In this document: in pieces, positions 38,722 through 51,292 of the stretch
How positions within the stretch are numbered: the stretch's first letter is position 1
Layout: every line of letters begins with the position of its first letter
Source of the DNA: Progne subis subis
Taxonomy: Eukaryota; Chordata; Aves; Passeriformes; Hirundinidae
Direction of reading: 5' to 3'
Length of the DNA stretch: 64,000 nucleotides
NCBI GenBank assembly: GCA_022316685.1
Contig: JAKJHU010000024.1
Span: 4,596,501-4,660,500, forward strand
Made by a program: the position numbers and the translations under genes
The notes under the pieces: model-generated
The model's input: the letters and a program-made list of their open reading frames with translations, nothing else
Told to the model about the DNA's origin: nothing
The model's database searches: none

Positions 38722-39679
38722 TGTTTGGGTTAACCTCACCTCAGGCAAAGGCAAACCCATGCATGGGATTGATTTTGCTCAAGGACCTGCTTCCACTTGG
38801 TGGGTAATGCAGAAACATGGAGAAACCAGTTGTGTACCACAGGGGAACCTAATCCTAAGTGAGAACTGGGTGTAAGGGTTCATTGTGTATAATAGAGTTT
38901 ATTGATTTAGGTATAATGCAGACGGTAATAAAATAAGGGGTGGATAATGTCTTGGATTATGTAACCTAGAAATGCGTACTCTATTTCATCTGTTGAAAGC
39001 TGGTTTTGGGGAGATGTTTTATCCTTCTCTTGTAACTTCAGGGGGAAGAGGGGCAGATGCCTTCTGATTATGGCCCAGCCATTAAAACCAGGTGGGGCGG
39101 TGTTTCTTATCTCTTTCACCACCCCTCCATCCTCCAGGGGGTCATCTTCTGATAATGGGCCATTAGGGCCTACCAATGACATGACACAGTCCATCATCCC
39201 ATTGGGAGATGCTCCACTCAGTGGGGGAGGAGCCAACGGTTCCTAGCTAGATAAAAACTGGGAATGAAGAACACAAGGTATCCTGTTTTTGCACTGGATT
39301 CCCAGAAGAAGACTGGACCCATCTCATCACCACTGGACCATTTCTACCCCACAGAACCATATCTGTTACTCCAGGAGGATTTATTTGGACTGCTTCCAGC
39401 ACACTGACCACCAGGGTGCCGGTTGTATCCCTGACTCTCTCAGGGTTTTTCCAGGATTTTTGTTTGCTTCCTTGCTTGTTTTTTTGTACTACTACATTCA
39501 TATTTTTCTTTTTTTTTAAATATTCCTAGCAAAGAACTGTTACTCCTATTCCCATATCTTTGCCTGAAAGCCCCTAATTGCAAAATTATAATAATTTGGA
39601 TGGAATAGGGTTTACATTCTCAATTCCAAGGGAGGCTCTAGCTTTCCTTGGCAGACAACTGTCTTTCAAAACCAAGGCA
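38722..39679 (+). mobile_element. Solo LTR of an avian endogenous retrovirus
   Basis: A roughly 958-bp block begins TGTTTGGGTTAA and ends AAAACCAAGGCA. The ends start with TG, finish with CA and form an imperfect inverted repeat, as LTRs do. Inside, GC is higher than in the flanks, and a TATA-like agataaaaac lies near 39249. Segments such as actccaggaggatttatttg, ccaccagggtgccggttgta and ctgttactcctattcccata followed by tctttgcctgaaagcccct resemble, from memory, a common songbird LTR family of the ERVL/ERVK type. The candidate 5-bp target duplication (aagac/aaatc) is poor, so the copy is old or a boundary is a few bases off. No gag, pol or env sequence is seen on either side, so it is a solo LTR left by recombination. 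The small frames inside are not genes. Orientation rests on the TATA-like box. Confidence 0.75.
39249..39256 (+). promoter_or_regulatory. TATA-like box in the LTR
   Basis: agataaaaac sits a little past the middle of the LTR, where U3 should end and R begin. It supports the plus orientation. Whether it still drives transcription cannot be told. Confidence 0.35.
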
Positions 39680-41812
39680 AAATCCCACCAGGACTATGTA
39701 TATGTTGCACATTCAAACACATTGGAAGGTTTCTGTAATGATTCTGCACAGTATTCACAGCAAAAGATAGCAAACCCTTCAGCAAAATTTCGGCCAAAGC
39801 TGAAAAAGAAATACACGTTAAAGCTCTCAAACACAGAGTAACTGGAAAGTATTAACTATCTGAAACAGGCTAGATATTAAATGGAAAGGTAGATTATACA
39901 TTTAAAAATAATTTAAACCTTCTCAGTTGTTCACAGAGGCCTTGAAAGATTTCTTTCTAGGATTTATTACATTGATTTGACTAGAATATGTATTATCTAT
40001 TTTAGTATATTTAGGACAAAATAAATTTACAGGTGCTAAGAAAAAGGTTAAAAGCCACTAGAAATTGATCATAGCATAAAAGTAAGGGAGAACGAAGAAA
40101 ACCTGCCTCTGTCAGTTCTGTGTCACAGCAGTGATCAGTGAAGCACGGCCTTGGATGCTTGCCCAGATCACTGCAAAGCAGGAGCTCTCTGGAGCAGCAG
40201 GAAGTGAATGTTCAAATGCAGAGGTGCTGAAGGAGAGGTCTGCACACTGAAATGCTGTGGGCTGCCAAGATGATAAGAATTAAGTGGCTCCACGTAAGTA
40301 ATCTCTGTTAGGGAGGGCTGGGATAGTGGTACAAAATATAAACCAGGAAGGGCAATTGAGACCTTGTGCTGTGCCACCGGATAAGAAGGGGAAAACATGA
40401 AGGCTTCATTTCTACTGGCAAATAGAGTAGCTTACGAACTTTTCTTTGACCCACTCTTAACATTAAACTATCTCATAATTCAAAGCAGAATATCTACATA
40501 AAACCGGCATAAAAGTACCTATCCTAGAAAAGAAACTTTTACAAGCTTTGGGATCTGCAATACCTTATCCTAAAGCCAGACAAGTAAGAAGTCAGTTATT
40601 TTGTTGATCATCAACTATATGGTCCAAAATTATTATTTATTATTATGGTCTTCAAACACAAACAAGCTACTCTAGTTCTTTTTTATTGCAAAAGTGGAAA
40701 CCATTTGACTAAAAGAATTCGGTTTTCAAATCCTTTGGGTGTCTTTCTTTGAATTATTTTTCTTCCTTCTTTAGCATGCCATTTTTCTTATTGAGACACA
40801 ATATACAATGACTCACCAAATCATGTTCAGAGGAGGAATCCTAGGTGGGATAAAAGAAATAAAAGACCTGCATTGAACCGAGGGAAAAAGGAATCCATAG
40901 CAATGATAATTATGTGAAAGTTCATAAATCATTTTCAAGATCTCTCTGCTAGCACTCCACAAATATGACTGGCATCTCATTTAATAATACTTCAAGGTTA
41001 AGTATTTCTGCCTTTTGCATTTTTATTCATTCTCAGAACTTTACTTCCAAGCCTGAAACCCCGAGGAACACTTAACAGCATCCTAAACGGATGAAAGCCA
41101 TTCTAACTGGAACATAAAATGCAAGAACACAAATAATCCCGGCTAAAATTAAAACCGCGTTTGGGAAAAACCAAAGCTTTCTCTTGAATTCTCCCAAAAC
41201 TGGATAAGAAAGTTTTTCCCCTGGCTAGATATTTGTAAATCTTGTCTGCCTGGCTCCTTGCTATTCTATTCCCATTTCAATTTTAGAGTGGGAAATGGTC
41301 ATGCGATTTCCAATTTTCCAACTGTCAAAAAGCCCTTACTAACTTGGGCAAAACCCCCCAATAAAAATACCAAACCAAATCAAAACAACAAATTCATAAA
41401 ACTCCCCAACTTCAGTCTTGCCTATGTGATCACAGTAAGTTTAATGATGGGAAAATAGATTCACTAAATATTTTAAACTGCAGGGGACTGCTATGGCCGG
41501 CTGCCTAATTGTATGGACAACTCTTTATTGAACCAAAATTTACATTTGGGCATGCAAGCACAGATACATATTCTGATTATTTTCATAGATTTCTTCTGCA
41601 TGTTCTTCTTCAGTTGGTCAAACTTCTTAAAACTAAAATTTGTGTTCACTTCATGTGTTGACAGTTCAGACACAGGAAATTATAATTAACAGTGTGGAAT
41701 TCAGAAAGCCATCTACATTCAGGAAAATTTTTGGTTTATGCACTAAACTGGTGAAAGTAAGAATCAACATTTAATATCCAATAACCACTGATTATAGTGA
41801 GAAAAAAGTACC

Positions 41813-41831
41813 TTTTTTTTTTTTTTTTTTT
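41813..41831. repeat. Poly(T) run
   Basis: Nineteen consecutive thymines. Confidence 0.9.
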
Positions 41832-41938
41832 GCTATGGATACATTTTAACACATTATGAACATATTTTAAAGTGCTGCCTGATATTTACATGTTAAAGGA
41901 CTATACATTATTTCATGCACTGTGTACACACACACAGG

Positions 41939-41992
41939 GCCACCTTCATGTGAAAACATGCAGCTTTTCTCCAATAATCCAAGAATGCAAGG
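41939..41992 (+). other. Weak candidate micro-exon
   Basis: A near-consensus donor CAAG|GTAAGTTG follows position 41992. A CAG ends at 41938 after an alternating CA tract, which is a poor acceptor because it lacks a pyrimidine run. The 54 bases between are exactly 18 open codons (GHLHVKTCSFSPIIQECK). Donor-like sites this good occur by chance in 64 kb, so this is speculative. Confidence 0.12.
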
Positions 41993-44379
41993 TAAGTTGG
42001 ATTTCCAAAATATAGACACCTTTGTTATCATACAAACACTTTTAACTTATTTTGTTGTATGCATCATACCAGTATGATACCACAAATAAATGAGAAAAAA
42101 AGACGAATTCTAGTTAGTCCTGAGCCTGCTCTTTGTTATTAAGTTTTTCTGCTGCTCCCTTCACCTCATTCTCCTTTCTAGGGATCGCTTCTAGGCAGAA
42201 TCCCATTCTCTTACTTAGCTAACCCCCTCAGCTTTACCTTCTCAGACTAGCAGTGCCCCCTGGAAGCCCTGAGTTCTTTCTCAAGCCCCGGAACTTTTCA
42301 TAAACTGCCTCCTGCAGGCAGCACAAGGGCCAATCTGACCAAAATGCTATATTTTGCCTTTTTGCCAACCTGTATCACAACTTAGACTCCACACAGATTC
42401 AGAGATGAACATGAAGACACAGACTGAAGCACTTTTAAAATTACTATAATGAAAGTAATCTCAAGGAATGTTGAATTAATATATGGCTAACTTTTTAGCT
42501 TTCCTTTTCAGTTTTCACTTGGCTCTAAGCATACTTCTTTCATTAAAGAACAACCAATACATTTTAATTCATCATCTTCATTTTTCAATTTCTTCACTGT
42601 GGTCTGAATAAACCTAAATCATCTTATCAGATGATGTGAGATGTTAGCACAATTTCCATAATATTCCATAATATTGCTGTATAGAATGCTTGAGATATAC
42701 AGGATCCAACTATTCAATTTTCCTTTCTGCTCTTTTCTTTCTCCTTCTGTCCTTTTCTATTTCTCCAAAACAGAGTTTTTTCTTGTTTTAGCTGGAGTTG
42801 AAATTGGGGTGGCTTTTTCTGGCTCTGAAATCAAAAAGCCTCCACCTCACACAAAGCAATCTAACCTATCAAGGCCCCTCTGCACACAGCAGCTTCATCA
42901 ACTGATGGCAACAAAGTGCTCAGAACAGTATTCTTTAGCTGGCTATTGATGCCAAGCCAACACAAACAGCATGAATGATTTTATGTATCTCAGGCTGTAC
43001 CTTTAATATTTGATGTACTGAATGAACAATGTAAGCAATAAAGCTTGGCAGGGGCAGGAGAAATACAGGAGATACAGAGAAAATTAAAAGATGGGCAGAC
43101 AAATCATAAGGCTGTGATGAAGAGCACTTATAATTTGTTGGTTTTTTATATAGCACATTTACAGGGCTAGGCATAGTCCAAGGCCTCAGACCAAACAGCT
43201 GGAACTAAGTAGCCTTTTAGTCTCCATGCAGCTGCAGCCTCCACTACCCCCACAGCATCTCCTGTGTTGGGTGATCCCTGTCAGAGAGAGGGCATGGGAG
43301 GTAGAGCTCTCTTAACTGCTCTGTCACAGTCATTGCCCCCAAAAGCACCCATTATTTTGATGCCTTTACTCCAAACTTTTAAAACCAGATTAGTTCTACT
43401 CCCAAAGAAAATTGCAGGGTATTTCCCCAGTAAATGCAACGCCATCAATGTCCAGCAGTTTAGAAAGGCAGACCCTTGTATTATTGGCCCCTGGTATTTC
43501 TATTTTTAGCTGCTATTCCTCAAGACAGATGAATAACTACTGAACACTAGTGGTGAGGAATAAACTCGTCTCTCCTCTTGGAATACTCTTGGCCAGTTAA
43601 AGGTGATGATACAACTCTTTGCAAACCTCCCCATATCCAAAACAATAGTCTGTACTCTTCCACAGCATTCACCAAAGCATATGTATTTACACCACTTTTC
43701 ATGGTAGACATGTTTTGTAAAAAGCACATTTATAGGGACCATTATTTAATAAGGAGAAGATTTTATTGTGTATTTATTTCTATAATTAATAGTAAAGACA
43801 TCCAGACAAATCTCAGACAAAACCCTTGTTGCTATTTCTATGCATCTATAAATATAAATAGTTGGTGGGATTCTCTTTAGCATCTGTACCAGCCATAGAG
43901 ACAGTCAGCTAGCTAGACTCTGTATTAATTTTTTGTTTTTGTCATTTCAGAGGGAGGTGAAACATCAGTCCTGATGTGTTCCTTTTAAACCACTGTCATA
44001 CAGAATAGAAGTGCCCACACTATTGGGAACTGTCTGAGGAAATGTTTGTTACATATGAAGATCTCATAGTGCTGTTTCAACAATGTTGGAGTGAATTTCC
44101 CTCCTAAATTAGAGTGCCTTTCAATATTAAAATGACTACCAACCACTTACAAAAATAGACGTACACTTATTTCCATTTTAGAAGAATAGCAGTTTTATAG
44201 CAATTTGTTCATTTGAGAGCTTAATAGAGGTGAATATTAATTTTGCCTTTAACTCCACTTGCAAAGAAGTGTACAACTTGTACCTAGTGACTTTGTTTCA
44301 CATAAATTAATTATCTGCAGAGAACATTAGAATATTGATTTTTCTTCATTTCAATTTCAGGAAAATACCTATTGTTAAT

Positions 44380-44560
44380 TGTTCAGAATGACTTGCAAAA
44401 CAGAGCCCCAATTAATAGCGAAGATGAAGCTAACTGCATCACGTGATTTGACATGAACAATTACTATTAGCATGATGAAAACTGCTTCAGGAATCATCAC
44501 TTAGTTATAGCATTACTTCCATTTGTTTATTTTATTTTTTTAAGTTACACTTGAGATTGA
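44380..44560. promoter_or_regulatory. Possible conserved regulatory block
   Basis: The sequence holds gttaattgttc, caattaatagc, a cacgtg E-box in gcatcacgtgatttg, and attactattagc, closely spaced and without simple repeats. This is reminiscent of vertebrate enhancers, but it is judged by motif texture alone. Confidence 0.18.
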
Positions 44561-45832
44561 ACATTAAAAAAGACAAGCCAGAAAGAGAAGGAAATAAACC
44601 TAAGGTTAACAAGAGCAATTTATTTCAAGAATGAAACAATGGTGATTGAAACAAAATAAGATATATTGCTTTACTTTATCTTGTTCCAGAAGATCAGTGC
44701 AAAGAAAGGAGATTTCTGAAAAGGGAACAACCTACATTGTCATAGCTTTCAGCTTAAACCGTGGAATGGCTTAGGATTGCAATTGCAAATAAATTACAGT
44801 CATTAAGGCTCAGATTTTGAAAAGGAAGCAAGAAATGTTTATATAATGTCTTGCAAATACTCTGAACAAACAACAAAAAAATCCAGCAATATGCTGTGGT
44901 GAATATATGGAAAAGTAAAAGAGATGGATTTTGCACTCAAGTTGTTTAAAAATTGTTCTTAAACTCTTCTAAAACACAGTAGTGGTGACATAGTAGCAAA
45001 TTAAGAAAACCCTTTAAGTGCTGTGGCTTGCAGGAAAATTACTGAAGAAATGGAATCTTTTTCCCACTTGAAAGAGAAATTCCTGCAGTTCTGCAGCTCA
45101 GTTGGTGTTCTAATTACACTTTGGCACAGTCATTCACAGTCAGTGCCCAGTATATGCTCAGTTACAGAGGGTACCATGATTAGCTCTTCTGAGTGTGAAA
45201 ATTTGTAATGATGCCAGTATTTAGATGTTTGACCAGAACCAAAATTTAAGTTAACACAACTGCAAGATTTGCTAAATATCTCAATTTTTCTTGCAATCAT
45301 AGTCAGCCAGAAAAATACTATTTAACTACTGTCTAGTGACAGCCTGTTTCTCTACTGAAGGAAAGCAATAGCGTAGCATCCACTGGTTTAATTTCCACTA
45401 AAAATAAAAAAGAACATACTTATACTAAGAAACTCAACTTCTGTAAATGGACTGGAAAAATCACTTTTAAAACTAAACTTTCTATTTTAGAGGACAAAGT
45501 ATTCCAGTTCCAGAAATGCTTAATGGCAACCATGAAGTATGGATCAATAAAATATAGTAACTGTCCATCAAAAATATGAAGATAAACCTAAGAGCTGTGC
45601 AGTGAAGCATGGAAAGGCCTATATTTTCTTCTTGAATGTCAGAGAGAAAAATAAGCACTTCAAAACAGTAGAACAAATGATTGAGGTTATGTAAGAGACT
45701 GACAAGACCAAATTGAATTGTCTTGTTTATATTATTAGGAAAAGATATGAAGATCCATTTAGAATTAGCTACATATTAGCATTTCATATATTAGGAGTTG
45801 GTGAATGTACAAAGATTAATAGAGATAGAAAG

Positions 45833-45847
45833 AAAAAAAAAAAAAAA
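45833..45847. repeat. Poly(A) run
   Basis: Fifteen adenines. Confidence 0.85.
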
Positions 45848-48415
45848 GCTTCAAAACATTCCCACACTGATTTTTTATAAAATACACAAGCACTTCAAAC
45901 AGTTCAATTTACAAATGGATCATGGGAAGGATTAGCTAGAAAGAGCTTGCCTTTGATCCTGTATGTTTCTTAGGCATTGATTAAAGGAAAAAAACAACAA
46001 ACGCCAACACCCCACTGCAGCCACCCGCCCCCCAAACCTTGTCCAGTAATCTGTTTGTTATCAAGCAACCACTTACCACTTCTCTGCTGAGGTATACTAG
46101 GGTAGAGATGAGTGGCATAAGCCATGGATTAACACCCTTTTTGCTCATAAAAGAGAATAAAAGCATGGCTTATGTCCTCAAAGCTTACAAGTGGGAGGGA
46201 AGAGCTGGGTTTCCACTAAACTGAGTTGCTCCTGAAATACCCCACATTCCCAAAACGTAAAGAATGAATATAGAGTCCTATCCAACCAACTTTCTAGTCC
46301 TGAACAAATTGAACGTACAGCTAAGGCTATAACCAGAACTTCAATTCTGTGAATTTTCTCTTTTTACCAGTAAGGGGAATTAAATGCTATAAAGTACAGT
46401 CAGCCTCAATTCTACAGCCACAGAGCTGATGGATTGTCTCTGCTTTCCTGGTGTCTGCTGGCCAGTTGTAATCAAAATGGGGTCAATGCCACAGGAGAGC
46501 TGGACCCTCCTCCTCTGAAATATCCAAAGTTCTTCCTAATAGGTTTTTTTTCCCCTTGACTTTAATCTGTGATGATAAAAATACAACATAGCTCTGCAGC
46601 ATTAATTCCATTTCAGCATAGCTTTTAAACCCCTCAGAGACTGATTTTCAGTTGTTGAGGTAGAAGCCAGAGTACCTGCTGAAATCCTAATAGTAACTGC
46701 CATATTTTATCATTATTTTACGCAGGCAACAGCAGGGGACTCAAAGATGAGAATAACAAAAAGCTGAAAAATATAACAAAATTGTTGCACCTTTTTGTAA
46801 ATAATGTTTACCTAATAGGGACTCTTGTTCTTCTACTGAGTATTTAAACAAGGGCATTTGAATAGCTTGCCTTGAAGAGCTCAGTTAATGTGAGCCATGA
46901 ATCGAAAATTGGGAAACAATTATCTCTAACCCACACATCCACTGTCTTGTGACGGCTTATAGAGCAAAAGAGAAATTCTACAGGAATTTGGCTCTTGGGG
47001 GAATCCAAAGCTAGAAATGGAACCAGTATAGAAAGATACACCAGAAAAACAGCATGCAATCTAATTCTTTAAATACACTATATGTCTCTTTTTTTTCTAC
47101 TCTGTCCTTTCTGGAAATACACATTGTGACATTCTTGTTCTGACATTTTTGCTACTTTTTATGTGAAATCAAATAGATCAGTTAGATGGTACCTTCTAAG
47201 AGAGAACCACCAAGAGAATAAAAAAAAAGGCAAACGAGAAATGCATGCTCCACTTAAATGTCTTTACTTCACTGGAAATAGTTTCTAGTGGAGAAGTATT
47301 CTAAAAGTTCACTATACATAACCTTCAACTCTTGTCCCTCAGCCCCAAATGGTTCCCCAGCCAAATGCTTTATATTTCCTAAAAATTGTGCCTTTGGAAA
47401 ACAAGAATATTTTAACTGAAAAGGAAACAATAATGAATATTTTAAAAATACAGTAACAGTTTCCATGGTAGTTGTGTTGGCACACAACAGCACTGAAATT
47501 TCACTTGAGTATTTTTATTTTTATATTAAGTTTACCTCTTTTCCATGTTTACTTTCCATGAATAATCTTGCTTCTTTTAATGAATATTCATGAAGTGTGT
47601 GGGACTGCAGTTGTAATGTAGCCAGCAGGCATTAGTCATTTACAGTTGGAAGGCAGTACCAGTGAAAACCACAGATGCATTCAGCCTGGCGTTTTGTTTT
47701 TAAGAATGGGAAAATGAGGAAGGAATGTATCCTTAGGTAAGAGTATAAGACAGAGATGCACTGATGATTGAATGTGCTTGCATGACCTTTATACACTTTG
47801 GTAGCCATTCCGCCTGTGGACAGGAACAGCAGTCCAATAAAGTTCAAATTGACATTAGAAATTATTTACATGAGACTTTTAGAAATACTTCACCTCAGGA
47901 TTCCACTTCCTCCCCCTTAGAGGTGGGTAAATGCAGTGGAAAATACGTGCTTACAACATTATTGTGAGCATTCCAATTATAGATCTGGTGCTAGCAGTTT
48001 TGCATCCGCACAGAGAGGCAACCCACTTGAACACCTAGACAATCAACTATGTGCAACTTCAACAGATTGCCCTCAGTCAAGCATGGAGACCTAGAGTAAT
48101 ATTTGCACATGATGCAAACTTCCAAATAGCAGAGATGTCCCAATTTTCACAGGTTTTTAATAGGCTAGTGGATGACCTCCTACACTTGGATAGCATTTTC
48201 AACTCTTAGGTTTTGCTGCTGTGGCGGAATATGAAGTATTCAGGGGAATGCAAATAACTGGAATTACCCAGGTGTACTTTATTCCTTCTAATATATACTT
48301 AATTTAATGTAAAATGGGAAGAAAGAGAGAAAAACATAATTTAAGACCTTGTTTGGGTTTTATTTTATCGCATGCTTTGTAACTTTACCAAATTCCATCT
48401 TCTCATCACCTTCTT

Positions 48416-48437
48416 AAAACAAACAAACAAACAAAAC
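48416..48437. repeat. (CAAA)n microsatellite
   Basis: Four to five CAAA units. Confidence 0.85.
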
Positions 48438-50070
48438 TTTATGTTTGCTGTACTGGACATGCAGCAACAAAAATCATGGACCTAAACAATGTAGGAATAA
48501 GAGCTAACATTACCTAGATATAAATCAAGTGTATATTCTAAGCTGCTCACTTTACTCTGCCCTAAACAAAACCTTTTGTAAGTTGATTTCTTTTCTTCTT
48601 AGTCCTGGTCAGGTTTGGGCTGTTTGATCATCATAATTTCGGAGAGACTTAAAGAGACATCCTAATGAGGAATTCTGTAATTGCTGCTTGCCAAGAAATC
48701 AATCAAATGACCTCTTTCAAAGTCTATCACTGACCTCATTAAACTAGTGAGAATTGAAGCTGTGACTTTCTCAATTCATTCCCTCGAGGCCACACTGAAG
48801 TCTCTCAGTGAGGAGCACTGAGTGCATCCCCAGATGTGCAGAGTGGTCACTGGCTCGGGGCACAGATACTGTGGATCTCATACGGTCATGGAGATGAAAA
48901 TTGCTATAGGCGTGCTTTAAAGACTTCCTTTATTTGCTGTAGTTTTCTATGTAAAAATGGAGGGAACTTAAGCCAATGTCAGTTTCACCTTCCAGGTTCC
49001 CAGTTTTTATCTGGCTCCCAGTTACTATCATGGGGATTCATCCTAATGACTGGCAAACAGCTGCTGGGAGCTACCCTGAATCAGTACAGAAGGAGGCAAA
49101 CACACTGGTTAAGAGCCTGTGTTTAAAGCACAGGTGCTCTGGAAGATAAGAAAGCCCAAAGGAAATGATAAGAAGGAAGGTGATGGATGCAGCACATTGC
49201 AGCTGTGCTCCGTTCACCTGGCTGCTACAAGCAGGCTCATAGGAGGCTTGCTACTCCCTCTCCCTCTGTCAGAGCTGGTGCCATTCTCTGATCCCCTCCT
49301 GCTCTGTCTCACATGATCACATGGATATGAATTGACTTTAAAGTGTCACACATGGTGCCACACTTTCAACAGGAATAACAGAAATTTTCTAATAACAGCA
49401 TTAAATTTACAAACTACAGATGGAATTGTCAAAGAAATTGGTATATATCAACACAATTCCAAAGACCAACTTTCCTGAACTGTATAAAACCAAATGTCTT
49501 CTATAATTATTGCAGCTCTCCAAACTAAGAGTTTTTTTCAATACATATGTTATATTTGTCTGCTCACCAGCTCTTAATCTTCTGAAAAAGTTCCCTAACC
49601 TCCAGTCTTAACAAATTCCAAGTTAGTGAGATTTGATTAAAGACTTTCCAGCATTAAAAGGTTTCTTTTTTTTGTAATGATTGCATTTATTCAATATGAC
49701 ATCCACTCACATGCTGCAGTCCAGCATAAGACTTAAGCTCTGCTTAAAAAATACTTAATCCCACAGGCCTCTCCTTCGCATAAATCAGCTTCTTCTCCAC
49801 ATCTCACAGCACTAAATAATGACTGAACAATGTTATCAAGAGTCGGAATGAGACATCAATTCACATCACTCAATGAAAGCATCTAAACAGCAGTGAGAAA
49901 TATTACCATATTACCAACCTATGACATATACAATATATCATGAATAACATTGAAAATTCAAAGTTTTAAAGTATATACACCCTGCTGAACTCAATGTTTC
50001 AGAGAAGCACTCTTAAAAAGCAGTAAAATAGTTTGTTCTTCAATAGGAATATTTCCTACTTAGGAGAACT

Positions 50071-50127
50071 GTTGGGTTTTTGTGGGGCTTTTTTTGGGTT
50101 TTTTTGTTTTGGTTTGGTTTTTTTTGT
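50071..50127. repeat. G/T-only low-complexity tract
   Basis: A second, shorter tract of T runs broken by G runs, like that at 35845-35994. The shared texture suggests the same kind of expansion. Confidence 0.85.
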
Positions 50128-51231
50128 AAATTAGACTGGAATGTACAGGCATTTCTTTTAGATGTGCTTTGAAAGATCATGCTTTACCATAGAGAAACAC
50201 TATATAAGAGAATCATCAGTGTTAAACCCACACAATGAAATGACACAAATTAACAGAAAGTATAATCTGAAAGATCCATGCTTTGCTGTTTAATTGTTCT
50301 AACTTAACCTGGGCATCACTTCTGACCAGCCCAGTTTTCTGGGCCTTTTCTGACCAGCCTTCACAAGTGAAGGATGTGGGCGTAAGTTAGTCTCCAAACT
50401 CTTCCCCATACTGATAAAAGAGGGAGGCCCTTAGGAGAAGACAAGAATTTAATTTCCTCAGCAAACACTCTCGAGGAGATCTTGAAGAGAAAAGCTACAA
50501 TTTAAGGCTCAGTCTTAAGAATTAAAAATTAGTGGGGAGGTGTGTGTTATTGACTCTTATCCACTCTTCAGTACTAATCAGCATATTTTGTTTTCTTCTT
50601 CAAAATCAATGTGGTAGGACAACTCTTTGCGTTATTTTTAATTAACAGTATGATTTTAAAAGTCCCTTTTTCTCTTTCAAATAAAGATGCAATAACTCAG
50701 AAGTATCAACACAAAAATCCTCAATACATAACTGCAGCTGCAGGAATTATTTGGATTCAGATGTCTTTACCATAGCTGAGGCAGAGGGTCATAGGCTGAG
50801 GTTTACCACCCAATGAAGCTAGAAATAGAACTCTCATAGATTTCACAATACTATGAATAAAACTATAGTGAAAATTATTCTAAATACTACCCAGAACAAC
50901 ATGGATCCCACTGACCTTACTGGCATTGATATTACTATTTTTTTTTTAATTATTATTTTAATTGGAGTAGTCTTCCAAATTTGAGTCACTGCATTAGCAG
51001 ATACATGAAAAAAATGGTGCAAGGGTCAAGAAAAGCAAACACAGAAATATTTCCATGAAAACTTGGAGCCCAGTTCCCAAAGGATCCTAAAATCTCTACT
51101 GGAGTTTAATTTAATACTGAAGTTACTCAAACCAGAAGAAAACATCAGCTGCTCACTGTACAGGTCTCCAAGGACCTGAATACCTGAATGTAACTCAGTA
51201 GCATTGCTCAGCAGCTTTTCACATACATGCC

Positions 51232-51292
51232 TAGCTTGAATTAATTTTCATAAGCTGTTCCTAGTTTGAATTCACTTTCATAATGCTGTTCC
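51232..51292. repeat. Imperfect tandem duplication, about 30-bp unit
   Basis: The units are tagcttgaattaattttcat plus aagctgttcc, then tagtttgaattcactttcat plus aatgctgttcc. They differ at a handful of positions and by one inserted base, so the duplication is not recent. Confidence 0.85.

Larger units (their letters stand above)
39680..50070. other. Unique AT-rich non-coding sequence
   Basis: I recognise no gene or interspersed repeat. Directly after the LTR a plus-strand open frame to 39841 has no viral domain that I can see. A weak candidate exon at 41939-41992 and a possibly conserved block at 44380-44560 are described separately. The rest is AT-rich with short homopolymers. Confidence 0.5.

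Noticed and set aside
38907..39519. Several small frames on both strands inside the LTR, considered as viral genes
   Set aside because: They lie within LTR sequence, overlap on opposite strands and show no gag, protease, polymerase or envelope features.
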